Shown here piece by piece: positions 55,383 to 63,919 of a stretch of DNA of 64,000 bases. How positions within the stretch are numbered: position 1 is the stretch's first letter; each line of letters opens with the position of its first letter. A program made the translations under genes and the position numbers. The DNA is from Streptomyces narbonensis (GTDB lineage Bacteria > Actinomycetota > Actinomycetes > Streptomycetales > Streptomycetaceae): positions 1 to 64,000 of the forward strand of contig NZ_BMSF01000011.1 in NCBI RefSeq assembly GCF_014649015.1, given 5' to 3'. The notes under the pieces are model-generated. The model searched no databases. It saw only the letters and a program-made list of their open reading frames with translations, and was not told where the DNA came from.

Positions 55383-57033
55383 CCCGCATCCGCTCGTAGG
55401 CCGCGAATTCCGGGTGGTGCAGGTCGAAGGCCGGCGACTCGGAGCGGATCCGGGGCACGGCGTCGAAGTTGTGCCGGGGCGGCGGGCACGAGGTCGCCCA
55501 CTCCAGCGAGCGCCCGAAGCCCCACGGGTCGTCCACGTCGACCTTCGCGCCGTACCGGTGGGTCCACCACACGTTGTAGAGGAACGGCAGCGTGGACGCG
55601 CCGAGCAGGAACGCGCCGATCGTCGACACCGTGTTGAGCGCCGTGAAGCCGTCCGCGTCCAGGTAGTCGGCGTACCGCCGGGGCATGCCCTCCGCGCCGA
55701 GCCAGTGCTGCACCAGGAACGTCAGGTGGAAGCCGACGAACAGCGTCCAGAAGTGCATCTTGCCGAGCCGCTCGTCGAGCATCCGGCCGGTGAACTTGGG
55801 CCACCAGAAGTAGAAGCCGGCGAAGGTGGCGAAGACGACCGTGCCGAAGACCGTGTAGTGGAAGTGGGCCACGACGAAGTACGAGTCGGTGACGGGGAAG
55901 TCCATCGGCGGCGAGGCGAGGATCACCCCCGTGAGCCCGCCGAAGAGGAACGACACCAGAAAGCCGACCGACCACAGCATCGGCGTCTCGAAGGACAGCG
56001 AGCCGCGCAGCATCGTCCCGGTCCAGTTGAAGAACTTCACTCCGGTCGGCACCGCGATCAGGAACGACAGCAGCGAGAAGAACGGCAGCAGCACCGCGCC
56101 CGTCGCGAACATGTGGTGCGCCCAGACCACCACCGAGAGGCCGGTGATCGCCATGGTGGCCGCGACGAGGGTCGAGTATCCGAAGATCGGCTTGCGGGCG
56201 AAGACCGGGATGATCTCGCTGACGATCCCGAAGAACGGCAGCGCGATGATGTAGACCTCGGGGTGGCCGAAGAACCAGAAGAGGTGCTGCCACAGCAGTG
56301 CCCCGCCGTTCTCGGGAAGGAAGACCACGGAGCCGAGCCGCCGGTCCGCCTCCAGGACGAGCAGCGCCGCCGCGAGGACGGGGAAGGCGACGATCACCAG
56401 GACCGCCGTGAAGAGGACGTTCCAGGTGAAGATCGGCATCCGGAACATGGTCATGCCGGGGGCCCGCATCCCGATGATCGTGGCCAGGAAGTTCACCGAG
56501 GTGAGGATCGTGCCGAAGCCCGAGAGCGCGAGCCCCATGATCCACAGGTCGACGCCGGGGCCCGGCGACCGCTCCAGGCTGTTGAGCGGGGCGTAGGCGG
56601 TCCAGCCGAAGGCGGCCGGGCCGCTCGGGGTGAGCAGCGAGCCGATCACCATCAGCCCGCCGAAGAGGAACAGCCAGTACGAGAACATGTTCAGCCGCGG
56701 GAAGGCGACGTCGGGGGCGCCGATGTGCAGCGGCACCAGTTCGTTGGCGAAGCCGGCGAAGGTGGGAGTGGCGAAGAGCAGCAGCATGATCGTGCCGTGC
56801 AGGGTGAAGGCCTGGTTGAACTCCTGGTTCGACACGAGCTGGAGCCCGGGGCGGGCGAGCTCGGCCCGCATCAGCATCGCCATCAGCCCGGCCATCAGGA
56901 AGAAGACGAACGAGGTGACCAGGTACAGGTGGCCGATCTTCTTGTGGTCGGTCGTCGTGACCCAGTCGATCAGGATCCGGCCGTGCCGCTGTCGGCCCGG
57001 TTCGACGGTCGCCGTCGCTGTCTCGGTGCCCAC
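55321..57033 (-). CDS. ctaD: Cytochrome c oxidase subunit I (stand-alone copy)
   Basis: Encodes 570 residues with 12 expected spans. Haem and copper ligands are visible: [10 protein letters not shown] (low-spin haem His), [15 protein letters not shown] (CuB His and the cross-linked Tyr), WAHHMFATG (CuB His-His) and HFHYTVFG (haem a3/a ligands). It reduces O2 at the membrane. No ctaC, ctaE or ctaF lies beside it, so it is a second copy or partner to genes elsewhere. GGAGGG before the GTG at 57033 decided the start; an ATG at 57075 is possible. Confidence 0.93.
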   Translation of the reverse strand: MGTETATATVEPGRQRHGRILIDWVTTTDHKKIGHLYLVTSFVFFLMAGLMAMLMRAELARPGLQLVSNQEFNQAFTLHGTIMLLLFATPTFAGFANELVPLHIGAPDVAFPRLNMFSYWLFLFGGLMVIGSLLTPSGPAAFGWTAYAPLNSLERSPGPGVDLWIMGLALSGFGTILTSVNFLATIIGMRAPGMTMFRMPIFTWNVLFTAVLVIVAFPVLAAALLVLEADRRLGSVVFLPENGGALLWQHLFWFFGHPEVYIIALPFFGIVSEIIPVFARKPIFGYSTLVAATMAITGLSVVVWAHHMFATGAVLLPFFSLLSFLIAVPTGVKFFNWTGTMLRGSLSFETPMLWSVGFLVSFLFGGLTGVILASPPMDFPVTDSYFVVAHFHYTVFGTVVFATFAGFYFWWPKFTGRMLDERLGKMHFWTLFVGFHLTFLVQHWLGAEGMPRRYADYLDADGFTALNTVSTIGAFLLGASTLPFLYNVWWTHRYGAKVDVDDPWGFGRSLEWATSCPPPRHNFDAVPRIRSESPAFDLHHPEFAAYERMRVTSPPASPPPSDRARGTAGP

Positions 57034-57403
57034 CGCTGCCCTCCGCTCGCCCTCGGGACCCCGCTCGCCGGGCATCGGGACATGATGCGGGCGGCGGGCC
57101 CGCGGGGCAGGGAGGCGGCGGGGGCGGCTGCTCCGGTCGGCCGACACCGCCCGGCGGAGCCGGCGTAAGCGTTCTGTAAGGGAAACGTGAGGGCGCCGCG
57201 TGCGGGGTCCGGGCAATTCACGGTGCGATGCCCGGGGAACCGGGAATTCCCCGGTATTCGGCAGCCCTGGGATCGCCTTGTGTGAAGTGCCGGAGGTTCT
57301 TCGGAATTGCTGGAGATTCGGCCCGGAACTGTCCCATCGAGTGACGGGCGGCGTGTCAAACATATGTCGAGAACTTGTGACACAAGCGTGACCGCGAAGA
57401 GGC
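57034..57403. other. Divergent promoter region of ctaD and the I78-type gene
   Basis: No gene seen. The part from 57220 to 57400 is relatively AT-rich and includes an 8-bp inverted repeat CCGGGGAA/TTCCCCGG (57232-57254), a possible regulator site. Confidence 0.4.
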
Positions 57404-57409
57404 TAACGT
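57404..57409 (+). promoter_or_regulatory. -10 element of leaderless I78-type gene
   Basis: TAACGT (TANNNT) ends 7 bases before the ATG at 57417 with no ribosome site. The GTG at 57408 overlaps the element and is therefore unlikely as start. Confidence 0.55.
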
Positions 57410-57416
57410 GAGGCCC

Positions 57417-57632
57417 ATGTCACCCACATCGCGCACTCCCGAACCTCCCCGCGACGCTCCCGAGTCCTATGTGGGACTGGACGCGGACGGTGCCGAGCAG
57501 CTCGCCAGGGCACGGGGCTGGAAGGTCGTCAGGTCCCTGCCGCCCGGCTCGATCATCACCATGGAATACCTGTCCGGACGCATCAACTTCGAGGTCGAGG
57601 ACGGCGCCGTCACCCGCTGCTGGCTCGGCTGA
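57417..57632 (+). CDS. Peptidase-inhibitor I78-like small protein
   Basis: Encodes 71 residues: a polar N-terminus (1-17), then YVGLDADGAEQLARARGWKVVRSLPPGSIITMEYLSGRINFEVEDGAVTRCWLG, which matches the I78 inhibitor family (a small cytoplasmic or secreted fold related to elastase inhibitors). It lacks a signal peptide, so it probably stays in the cell. The leaderless ATG was chosen. Confidence 0.75.
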   Translation: MSPTSRTPEPPRDAPESYVGLDADGAEQLARARGWKVVRSLPPGSIITMEYLSGRINFEVEDGAVTRCWLG

Positions 57633-57662
57633 CCGACGGCGGGACCGGTCGGACACCGGACG

Positions 57663-57702
57663 AAGGAAGGGCCCCGGCCGCATGCGGCCGGGGCCCTTCC
57701 TT
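57663..57702. terminator. 40-bp perfect palindrome, bidirectional terminator
   Basis: 20-bp arms meet without a spacer (AAGGAAGGGCCCCGGCCGCA and its exact complement). The element lies between the convergent I78-type and PAP2 genes and ends both transcripts. Confidence 0.85.
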
Positions 57703-57711
57703 CGGTATCGG

Positions 57712-58593
57712 TCAGCCGCGGGTCGCCGGAGCGCCGCCGCGGGCCACTCCCACGGTCTCGCGGACGGGCTCCTCGCCCGCGGCCGGACGCTGCGGGAAGA
57801 AGGCCGGGCGCGGACCGCCGGAGGCCACGGGCAGCGAGGGCACGAGCCGGCGGCGGTCGCGCAGCCGCTCCCGCAGACGGTCGCGCATGGCGAGGATCCA
57901 GGACTCCGCCACCGCGAGCAGCGGCTCGCACCAGGGCAGGGCGAGCAGGACCAGGAGCCCGGCGGCCCAGCCGAGCACCACGTCGCTCAGCCAGTGCGTG
58001 CCCAGATAGACCGTGGTGAGGCCGACGCCGAGGGCGACCACCGCGGAGATGGCGGACAGATAGCGCCTGGCCCGCGGGGTGGTCGCCAGGTAGGCGAGGA
58101 TGCCCCAGGTCACGACCGCGTTGGCGGTGTGCCCGGAAGGAAATATGTCGCCGCCCGCGAAGAGCTCGGCCGAGCCGACCTGTGTCGCGTAGTGGGGGCC
58201 GAGACGGCCGAGCCCGAGCTTGACCGCGCCGACCGAGACGTTGAGCAGCAGCAGGGCGGCGCCGAGACACAGCAGTGGCCGCAGGGTGTGCTGGCGCCAG
58301 GAGCGCCAGCCCAGCCATGCGGCCACCATGACGGCCGTGGGGCCGCGCTGACCGAGGACGACGTAGTAGTCGAGGAAGGCGTGCAGTTCGGGCCACTGCT
58401 GATAGGGCCGGAACAGCATGATCTTCCAGTCGAGGGTCACCAGCCAGGTCGACAGCACGACCGCCACGACAATGGCCAGATAGAACGCCGACGCCCCGCC
58501 GAAGAGCGCGAGACGCGTGCGGGTCATCCGAGGGACCTCTATCTTCGGCGGTTCCGGCTCCCGGTCCAGCCGGGCAAAGATGTCGGTACGCAC
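57712..58593 (-). CDS. PAP2 family membrane phosphatase
   Basis: Encodes 293 residues with about six spans. The phosphatase motifs are KLGLGRLGP, FPSGHTANAV and GLTTVYLGTHWLSDVVLG (KxxxxxxRP-like, PSGH and SRxxxxxHxxxD-like). It dephosphorylates a lipid phosphate such as phosphatidic acid or undecaprenyl diphosphate at the membrane. TAACGT 7 bases before the GTG at 58593 supports a leaderless start; a frame extension upstream is not used. Confidence 0.88.
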   Translation of the reverse strand: MRTDIFARLDREPEPPKIEVPRMTRTRLALFGGASAFYLAIVVAVVLSTWLVTLDWKIMLFRPYQQWPELHAFLDYYVVLGQRGPTAVMVAAWLGWRSWRQHTLRPLLCLGAALLLLNVSVGAVKLGLGRLGPHYATQVGSAELFAGGDIFPSGHTANAVVTWGILAYLATTPRARRYLSAISAVVALGVGLTTVYLGTHWLSDVVLGWAAGLLVLLALPWCEPLLAVAESWILAMRDRLRERLRDRRRLVPSLPVASGGPRPAFFPQRPAAGEEPVRETVGVARGGAPATRG

Positions 58594-58600
58594 CCAATCG

Positions 58601-58606
58601 ACGTTA
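58601..58606 (-). promoter_or_regulatory. -10 element of leaderless PAP2 promoter
   Basis: Minus-strand TAACGT (TANNNT), 7 bases from the GTG at 58593, no Shine-Dalgarno. Confidence 0.55.
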
Positions 58607-58999
58607 CAGGGAGTGAGAAGCTGACCCGGTCGTTCCGGTGCCTTCGTGATGACCATGTGATGTGGAGTAGGTCTCAGTCGCCGCTCCATTCCCGGCGTCC
58701 GTCCGTAAATCCGATGACCTTCAGCCCTATTGGCGGCACGGCTCTTTCCGGAAGGGTGTTTGAGGGCAGGGGAATTGCCTCAAACAGATATACGTACGGA
58801 ATTCCATGCGACGCGCGGCCCTCTCCAAGTGGCGTACGCCACACCGCGAGGCCCGCCGGGGTGAGAGCTGCGCCACGCGCTCGGGGCTTGAACTCGCGTA
58901 CGCTGACGGCTCACTCGCCCGTCGATGTCGGGCCGCCCCAGGGGCATACGCCCTGGTCGGCGCCTGCCGAGCGCGAGAGCTTCACTGGGAGGTACGTAC
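58607..58999. other. Divergent region between PAP2 and the efflux gene
   Basis: About 390 bases without a supported gene. An inverted repeat TGTTTGAG...CTCAAACA (58757-58786) and an AT-rich stretch (GATATACGTACGGAATTCC) near 58786-58805 probably hold control sites for the efflux pump. TACGCT near 58898 is a weak -10 candidate. Confidence 0.4.
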
Positions 59000-60850
59000 A
59001 TGCAGCGGACGTTCACGGCCCGAGCACGAGAGCGTGCCGCCGACGGCGGGACCAACCGCTGGGTCGTCCTTCTCGTCCTCTGCGTCAGCCTCCTCCTGGT
59101 CGCCCTCGACGCGACCATCCTCCACGTCGCCGTCCCCTCGCTCACCGAGGACCTGCGCCCCAGCTCCACCGCGCTGCTCTGGATCGTCGACGCCTACCCG
59201 CTGATCTGTGCCTCGCTGCTGATCCTCTTCGGCACCCTGGGCGACCGGGTCGGCAGACGGCGGGTCCTCCTCCTCGGCTACGCGCTGTTCGGCGTCGCCT
59301 CGGCGGTCGCCGCCCTCGCCACCGAGCCGTGGGTCCTCATCGCGGCCCGCGCGCTGCTCGGGGTCGGCGGCGCGATGATCATGCCGGCGACGCTCTCCAT
59401 CCTCCGGACGGTCTTCCCCGACCGGCGGGAGCGCGCCACCGCGATCGGCATCTGGACGGCCACCGCCGCGATCGGCGCCGCCACCGGACCGGTGCTCGGC
59501 GGCTTCCTCGTCGAGAACTACTGGTGGGGCTCCGTCTTCCTCATCAACATCCCGCTGATGGCGCTGATCCTGCCCCTCGGCCGCCGCCTCCTCCCCGAGT
59601 CCCGCGGCGCCGCCGACGGACCCTGGGACGTCCTCGGCGCCCTCATGGCCGCCGCCGGAGTCCTCGGCTGCGTCCTCGGGGTCAAGCGCGCCGGAGCGGG
59701 CGAACCGCTGCTCGCCCTGCCGACCGCGGGGCCGCTGCTGCTCGGTGCCGGACTCCTCGTCCTCTTCGTCCGCAGGCAGAGGCGGCGCCCGCACCCGCTG
59801 ATCGACATGCGGCTCTTCTCCCGGGCCGCCTTCACCACCTCGGTCGGCTGCATCGTCATCGGCATGCTGGCCCTGGTCGGCCTGGAGCTCATCGCCGTCC
59901 AGTACCTCCAGCTCGTCCTCGGACTGAGCCCCCTGGAGACCGGGCTCCGCCTCCTGCCGCTCACCTTCGCCGCCATGGCGGCCGGCGCCACCGGCTCGTA
60001 CACCCTGCGCAGGATCGGTCCGCGCCGGATGGTCGGCTGGGGCTTCGTGCTCACCGCCGGCGCGGTGCTGCTGCTCACGTTCATGGGTCAGGACGACCGG
60101 CCGCTGCTGCTCACGGTGGGCTTCGTGCTGCTCGGCTTCGGCCTGCAGACCACGCTCTTCTCGGCGTACGAGTCGATGCTCAGCGAGGCGCCGCAGCGGA
60201 GTGCGGGCGGCGCGGCGGCGATCGGCGAGACCTCGTACCAGCTCGGTGCCGGCATGGGCATCGCGCTGCTCGGCAGCGTGATGAACGCGGCGTACGCCCC
60301 CGGGCTCGCCTCGGTCCCCGGGGTCCCGGCGGAGGCCAGCAGCGCCGCGTCGAACTCCCTCGGCGAGGCCTACAAGGTCGCCGACCAGCTCGGCGGCACG
60401 GCGGGCGCGGCCCTGCACCAGGCCGCCCGGCACGCCTTCGTGGACGGTCTGCACATCACGCTCTGCGTGAGCGCCGTGCTGCTGCTCGTCGGTGCGGTGA
60501 TGGCCCGACGGCTGCCCCGGGTCATGGAGTGCCTGGCGGAACCGGACGAGCCGGGTGACTCGTACGAGGGGTACGAACCGCACGAGTCGTGTCAGCCGGC
60601 CAAGGCGTACGAGCCGGCCAAGGCATACGAGCCGGCCAAGACGAGCGAGGCGATCGAGAACTGCGAGTCGATCGAGACGAGCGAGCCGATCGAGACGAGC
60701 GAGCCGATCGAGGTGTGTGAGTCGATCGGGACCCGTGGGGCGATCGATTCCTGCGAGCCCGCCGAGGTGGTCCGGCAGCCTGCCGAGCCGCGGGTGCCCG
60801 CGACCCGGGAAGCGATCGAGCCCGCCGGCTCCGGACGCCCGGCGCACTGA
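59000..60850 (+). CDS. DHA2-type MFS efflux transporter with repeat tail
   Basis: Encodes 616 residues. About 14 spans; the first is WVVLLVLCVSLLLVALDATILHVAVPSL, with the DHA2 motif D1, and GDRVGRRRVLL is the loop 2-3 motif A. Residues 509-616 form a Glu/Pro-rich hydrophilic tail with about ten hexapeptides (EP-A/I-K/E-x-x). It probably exports a drug-like compound by proton antiport. GGGAGG precedes the ATG. No TetR-type regulator is adjacent. Confidence 0.9.
   Translation: MQRTFTARARERAADGGTNRWVVLLVLCVSLLLVALDATILHVAVPSLTEDLRPSSTALLWIVDAYPLICASLLILFGTLGDRVGRRRVLLLGYALFGVASAVAALATEPWVLIAARALLGVGGAMIMPATLSILRTVFPDRRERATAIGIWTATAAIGAATGPVLGGFLVENYWWGSVFLINIPLMALILPLGRRLLPESRGAADGPWDVLGALMAAAGVLGCVLGVKRAGAGEPLLALPTAGPLLLGAGLLVLFVRRQRRRPHPLIDMRLFSRAAFTTSVGCIVIGMLALVGLELIAVQYLQLVLGLSPLETGLRLLPLTFAAMAAGATGSYTLRRIGPRRMVGWGFVLTAGAVLLLTFMGQDDRPLLLTVGFVLLGFGLQTTLFSAYESMLSEAPQRSAGGAAAIGETSYQLGAGMGIALLGSVMNAAYAPGLASVPGVPAEASSAASNSLGEAYKVADQLGGTAGAALHQAARHAFVDGLHITLCVSAVLLLVGAVMARRLPRVMECLAEPDEPGDSYEGYEPHESCQPAKAYEPAKAYEPAKTSEAIENCESIETSEPIETSEPIEVCESIGTRGAIDSCEPAEVVRQPAEPRVPATREAIEPAGSGRPAH
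60593..60772 (+). repeat. Ten 18-bp in-frame units in the efflux tail
   Basis: Units begin at 60593 (CAGCCGGCCAAGGCGTAC) and each following one opens with GAG (one with GGG). They encode E-[P/S/A]-[I/A]-[E/K]-x-x and diverge progressively, consistent with ancient expansion in the cytoplasmic tail. Confidence 0.88.
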
Positions 60851-60893
60851 CCCGATCCCTCGGGTGGTGTCCGGTCGGGCCGGCGGACCCGCT

Positions 60894-61327
60894 CAGCTCT
60901 GGTTGAAGAAACCGTCCTGCGGACGCCGACGGGTCTCTCCGCCGACGATCTGGGTGTCGGCGGGAGTGAGCAGGAAGACCCGCGTCGCCACGCGCTCGAT
61001 CGAGCCGCGCAGCCCGAAGGCGAGACCGGCGGCGAAGTCGACCACGCGCTTGGCGTCGTTCGGCTCCATCGCGGTCAGGTTCACGATCACCGGAACACCG
61101 TCCCGGAAGAGCTCTCCGATGCCCCGGGCGTCCCGGAAGCCGTCCGGGGAGACGGTGGCGATCCGGCGGCCCTGCTCCTGGGCGGTGTCCGAGGCCACCC
61201 GGACACGGGGGTCCGTCACCCAGGCGTCGCCGTTCTCGGCACCGTCGGCGTACTCGTCGTCGTAGTAACGCTCGTCGTTGTCCTCGACGAGTCCCAGCCA
61301 GGCACTTGCCTTGCGCACCGATCCCAT
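60894..61327 (-). CDS. sflA: SepF-like cell division protein (SflA type)
   Basis: Encodes 144 residues. A short N-terminal [28 protein letters not shown] is followed by the SepF fold: [34 protein letters not shown] and [11 protein letters not shown]. Streptomyces have SepF (over 200 residues) and two shorter paralogues, SflA and SflB; its size, brief linker and position favour SflA. It links FtsZ or DivIVA to the membrane during septation. ATG start with GGAGGCG upstream; the exact paralogue assignment is by inference. Confidence 0.88.
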
Positions 61328-61638
61328 GGACGCCTCCTTTCAGCGCGGTCACTTGTGGTTCCGCAGTCCCTATCGTCGTCCATGATGCGGATCGCGCGCC
61401 AAGCGGATACACGCCGTGCAGGAGATTCGTGACGGTACTGGTGCAGAACGTGAGCGTCGGTTTCTGGCGATACGTCAGGAATCTTGCGGTATGCGGGGCC
61501 TGACGGAGGGGCGCGCAACTTAAAATATGAAAGTCGGGCCAGAAGGGTGACGGTGGGCGCGTACGGGTGAACGGCCCGCCTCGCTACGATGCCGCGAAGC
61601 CGCTCGACGGCACTTCGTACGGCTCACGGGGGAAGCTC
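61328..61638. other. Divergent promoter region of sflA and the DUF5685 gene
   Basis: About 310 bases, unusually AT-rich near 61518-61540 (ACTTAAAATATGAAAG), which looks like a promoter core. The region also carries several TACGTC/GATACG words. No gene seen; the frame of the DUF5685 gene is open from 61567 but the added 24 residues look unlike the family. Confidence 0.4.
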
Positions 61639-62913
61639 ATGTTCGGAATCGTCAGGCCCTGCACGCACCGCCTCACCGACGGACTCAAGACCGAGTGGAT
61701 GGCCCACCTCTGCGGCCTCTGCCTGGCACTACGCGCCGACCACGGGCAGTTCGCGCGGGTGGTCACCAACTACGACGGGCTCATCGTCTCGGTTCTGACG
61801 GAGGCTCAGGCCGGGGTGACGGCGGCGGGCCGCCGCACGGCCGGGCCCTGCGCGCTGCGCGCCATGCGGACCGCTCCCGTGGCCCAGGGCGAGGGCGCGC
61901 GCCTGGCCGCCGCCGTCTCGCTCGTCCTCGCCTCGGCCAAGGTGCGGGACCACGTCGCCGACCGGGACGGCCTGTTGGCGCGCAAGCCGGTCGCGGCGGC
62001 GGCCCGCCGGGTCGCCCGCTCCTGGGACAAGGCCGGCGCCAGGACGGGCCGCGCCCTCGGCTTCGACACCGCCGTCCTCGTCGACGCCGTCGACCGGCAG
62101 ACCGGGATCGAGACCCTCGCGGGAATCGGCACCCCGCTGCTCACCGTCACCGAGCCGACCGAGACCGCGACCGCGGCCGCCTTCGCGCACACCGCGGTCC
62201 TCGCGGGACGCCCGGAGAACGCCGCCCCGCTCGCCGAGGCCGGCCGGCTCTTCGGGCGCCTCGCCCACCTCCTCGACGCCGTCGAGGACCAGTCGGCCGA
62301 CGCGGAGGCGGGCGCCTGGAACCCGCTCACCGCGACCGGCACCTCCCGGGAGGAGGCCCGCCGGCTCGCCGACGACGCCCTGCACGGGATCCGGCTCGCC
62401 CTGCGGGACGCCGACTTCGCCGACGGCAAGCTCGTCCACGTCCTCCTCGCCCACGAGCTCCGGAGCTCGGTGGACCGGGCCTTCGGCACGACGAGCTGCT
62501 CGCACGGGGCGGGGGGTCAGGGTGCCCCGCACGTGCACGCGCACGGACCGGTCCCGGGGAACCCGTACGCCACGCCCGGCAACCCGTACGCCCCCGGCGG
62601 ACCCGCCGGCCCCGGAGGTCCGTATGCCCCCGGTCCCGGCGGTCCCGGCGGCCCCGGCGGACCGTTCCCGCCCGAACCGCCCAACCGGCGCGGGCTCATA
62701 GCCGGATGCGCCCTCTGGGTAGGCTTGGCCTGTACCTGCCAGATGTGCTGCGGCACCTTCGAGGACCCGTGGAGCCGCCAGCGGCGCGAGGGGCTCTGCC
62801 AGCAGTGCGACCCCGGCAGCTGCTGCGACTGCTGCGACTGCTGCAGCAACTGCTCCTCCTGCTGCGAGGGGGACGGGTGCTGCGGGGGCTGTGACTGCGG
62901 CTGCGACTGCTGA
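61639..62913 (+). CDS. DUF5685 family protein with cysteine-rich tail
   Basis: Encodes 424 residues. The N-terminus MFGIVRPCTHRL and HLCGLCLALRADHGQ (with CxxC) define DUF5685; residues ~60-300 are helical. A Gly/Pro linker of ~60 residues (GNPYAPGGPAGPGGPY) precedes the C-terminal 68 residues, of which 22 are cysteine, ending in CDCGCDC. It may bind metal clusters. Function unknown. GGGGGAAGC before the ATG at 61639 supports the start over 61567. Confidence 0.8.
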   Translation: MFGIVRPCTHRLTDGLKTEWMAHLCGLCLALRADHGQFARVVTNYDGLIVSVLTEAQAGVTAAGRRTAGPCALRAMRTAPVAQGEGARLAAAVSLVLASAKVRDHVADRDGLLARKPVAAAARRVARSWDKAGARTGRALGFDTAVLVDAVDRQTGIETLAGIGTPLLTVTEPTETATAAAFAHTAVLAGRPENAAPLAEAGRLFGRLAHLLDAVEDQSADAEAGAWNPLTATGTSREEARRLADDALHGIRLALRDADFADGKLVHVLLAHELRSSVDRAFGTTSCSHGAGGQGAPHVHAHGPVPGNPYATPGNPYAPGGPAGPGGPYAPGPGGPGGPGGPFPPEPPNRRGLIAGCALWVGLACTCQMCCGTFEDPWSRQRREGLCQQCDPGSCCDCCDCCSNCSSCCEGDGCCGGCDCGCDC

Positions 62914-62941
62914 CGCCCCGTCGGCCCGGAGGGACGCGCCG

Positions 62942-63919
62942 CTACTTCGTCGGCGCCGGGATCTCCGGCGGGGTGATCTGCGACCGCTCGATGCCCGAGT
63001 CCGTCACCCCCCACTTCCGCACGATCCGGTCGTACGTCCCGTCGGCCTTCAGGCCGTTCACCGCCGCCTGGAAGGCGGGGGCGAGCGGGGTGCCCTTCCT
63101 GAAGGCGAAGCCGACGTCGAGCCGCCGGTACTCATTGAGGAACCTCACGTTCCTCTGCTGCGTCACCGCGTACCGCACGCCGTTGATCGTGCTCATCACG
63201 ACGTCGCTGCGCCCCTGCTGGAGCGACATCCAGACCGCTCCCGTCTCGTTGAAGACGTTCACCTCGTACGCCGGCTTCCCGGCCTTCGCGCACCGGTCCT
63301 TGTTCTTCTCCAAGGTCTGCTCGAAGGTCGTGCCGGCGCCCGTCGCGACCTTCAGCCCGCACAGCTGCGTGAGGTCGGTGACCGCCGTCAGCGGACTGTC
63401 CGCCCGGGTGGCGAAGCCCTGGCCGTCGTTGATGTACGTCACGAAGTCGATCGCCTTGCGCCGCTCCTCGGTCACGCCGAAGTTCCCGGTGCCGACGTCG
63501 TACTTGCCGCTGCCCAGCGCCGGCAGGATCGCCTCGAAGCCGACGACCTCGCGCTTCAGCTCCAGACCGAGGGCCTTGGCCACGGCGGCCGCGAAGTCGG
63601 CGTCCACCCCGGCCACGGTCCTGCCGTCGGACAGGTAGGTCGAGCTGGGCGGGGTGCCGACCGAGGCGGCGAGCGTGAAGGAACCCCGCTGCCGTACGTC
63701 GGCGGGGAGCAGCTTCGCCGCGGCCTCGTTCTTCCGCACCGCCGACACCACGTCCTCGGTCGGGAGCGCGCCCTTCGCGGCGCCCGGCGCACCGGAGGCC
63801 CCGGCCGGCGCGGTCGCGGGCTCGCCCCCGGAGCAGGCGGTGAGCGTGAGCGCTGCGGCGGTGATCAGCACGAAGCCGAGGGTCGTGCGGGCGGTTCCGG
63901 AACTCGTACGCGTACTCAT
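62942..63919 (-). CDS. Polar amino-acid ABC transporter substrate-binding lipoprotein
   Basis: Encodes 325 residues. Signal peptide with lipobox LTAC near 26-29, then a SBP_bac_3 domain: VRQRGSFTLAASVGTPPSS, VAGVDADFAAAVAKALGLELK and KYDVGTGNFGVTEERRKAIDFVTYI, a glutamate/lysine-type fold. It delivers a polar amino acid to a membrane ABC transporter. The ATG overlaps the stop of the upstream partial gene (ATGA), so permease/ATPase genes should follow or precede outside the window. Confidence 0.9.
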   Translation of the reverse strand: MSTRTSSGTARTTLGFVLITAAALTLTACSGGEPATAPAGASGAPGAAKGALPTEDVVSAVRKNEAAAKLLPADVRQRGSFTLAASVGTPPSSTYLSDGRTVAGVDADFAAAVAKALGLELKREVVGFEAILPALGSGKYDVGTGNFGVTEERRKAIDFVTYINDGQGFATRADSPLTAVTDLTQLCGLKVATGAGTTFEQTLEKNKDRCAKAGKPAYEVNVFNETGAVWMSLQQGRSDVVMSTINGVRYAVTQQRNVRFLNEYRRLDVGFAFRKGTPLAPAFQAAVNGLKADGTYDRIVRKWGVTDSGIERSQITPPEIPAPTK

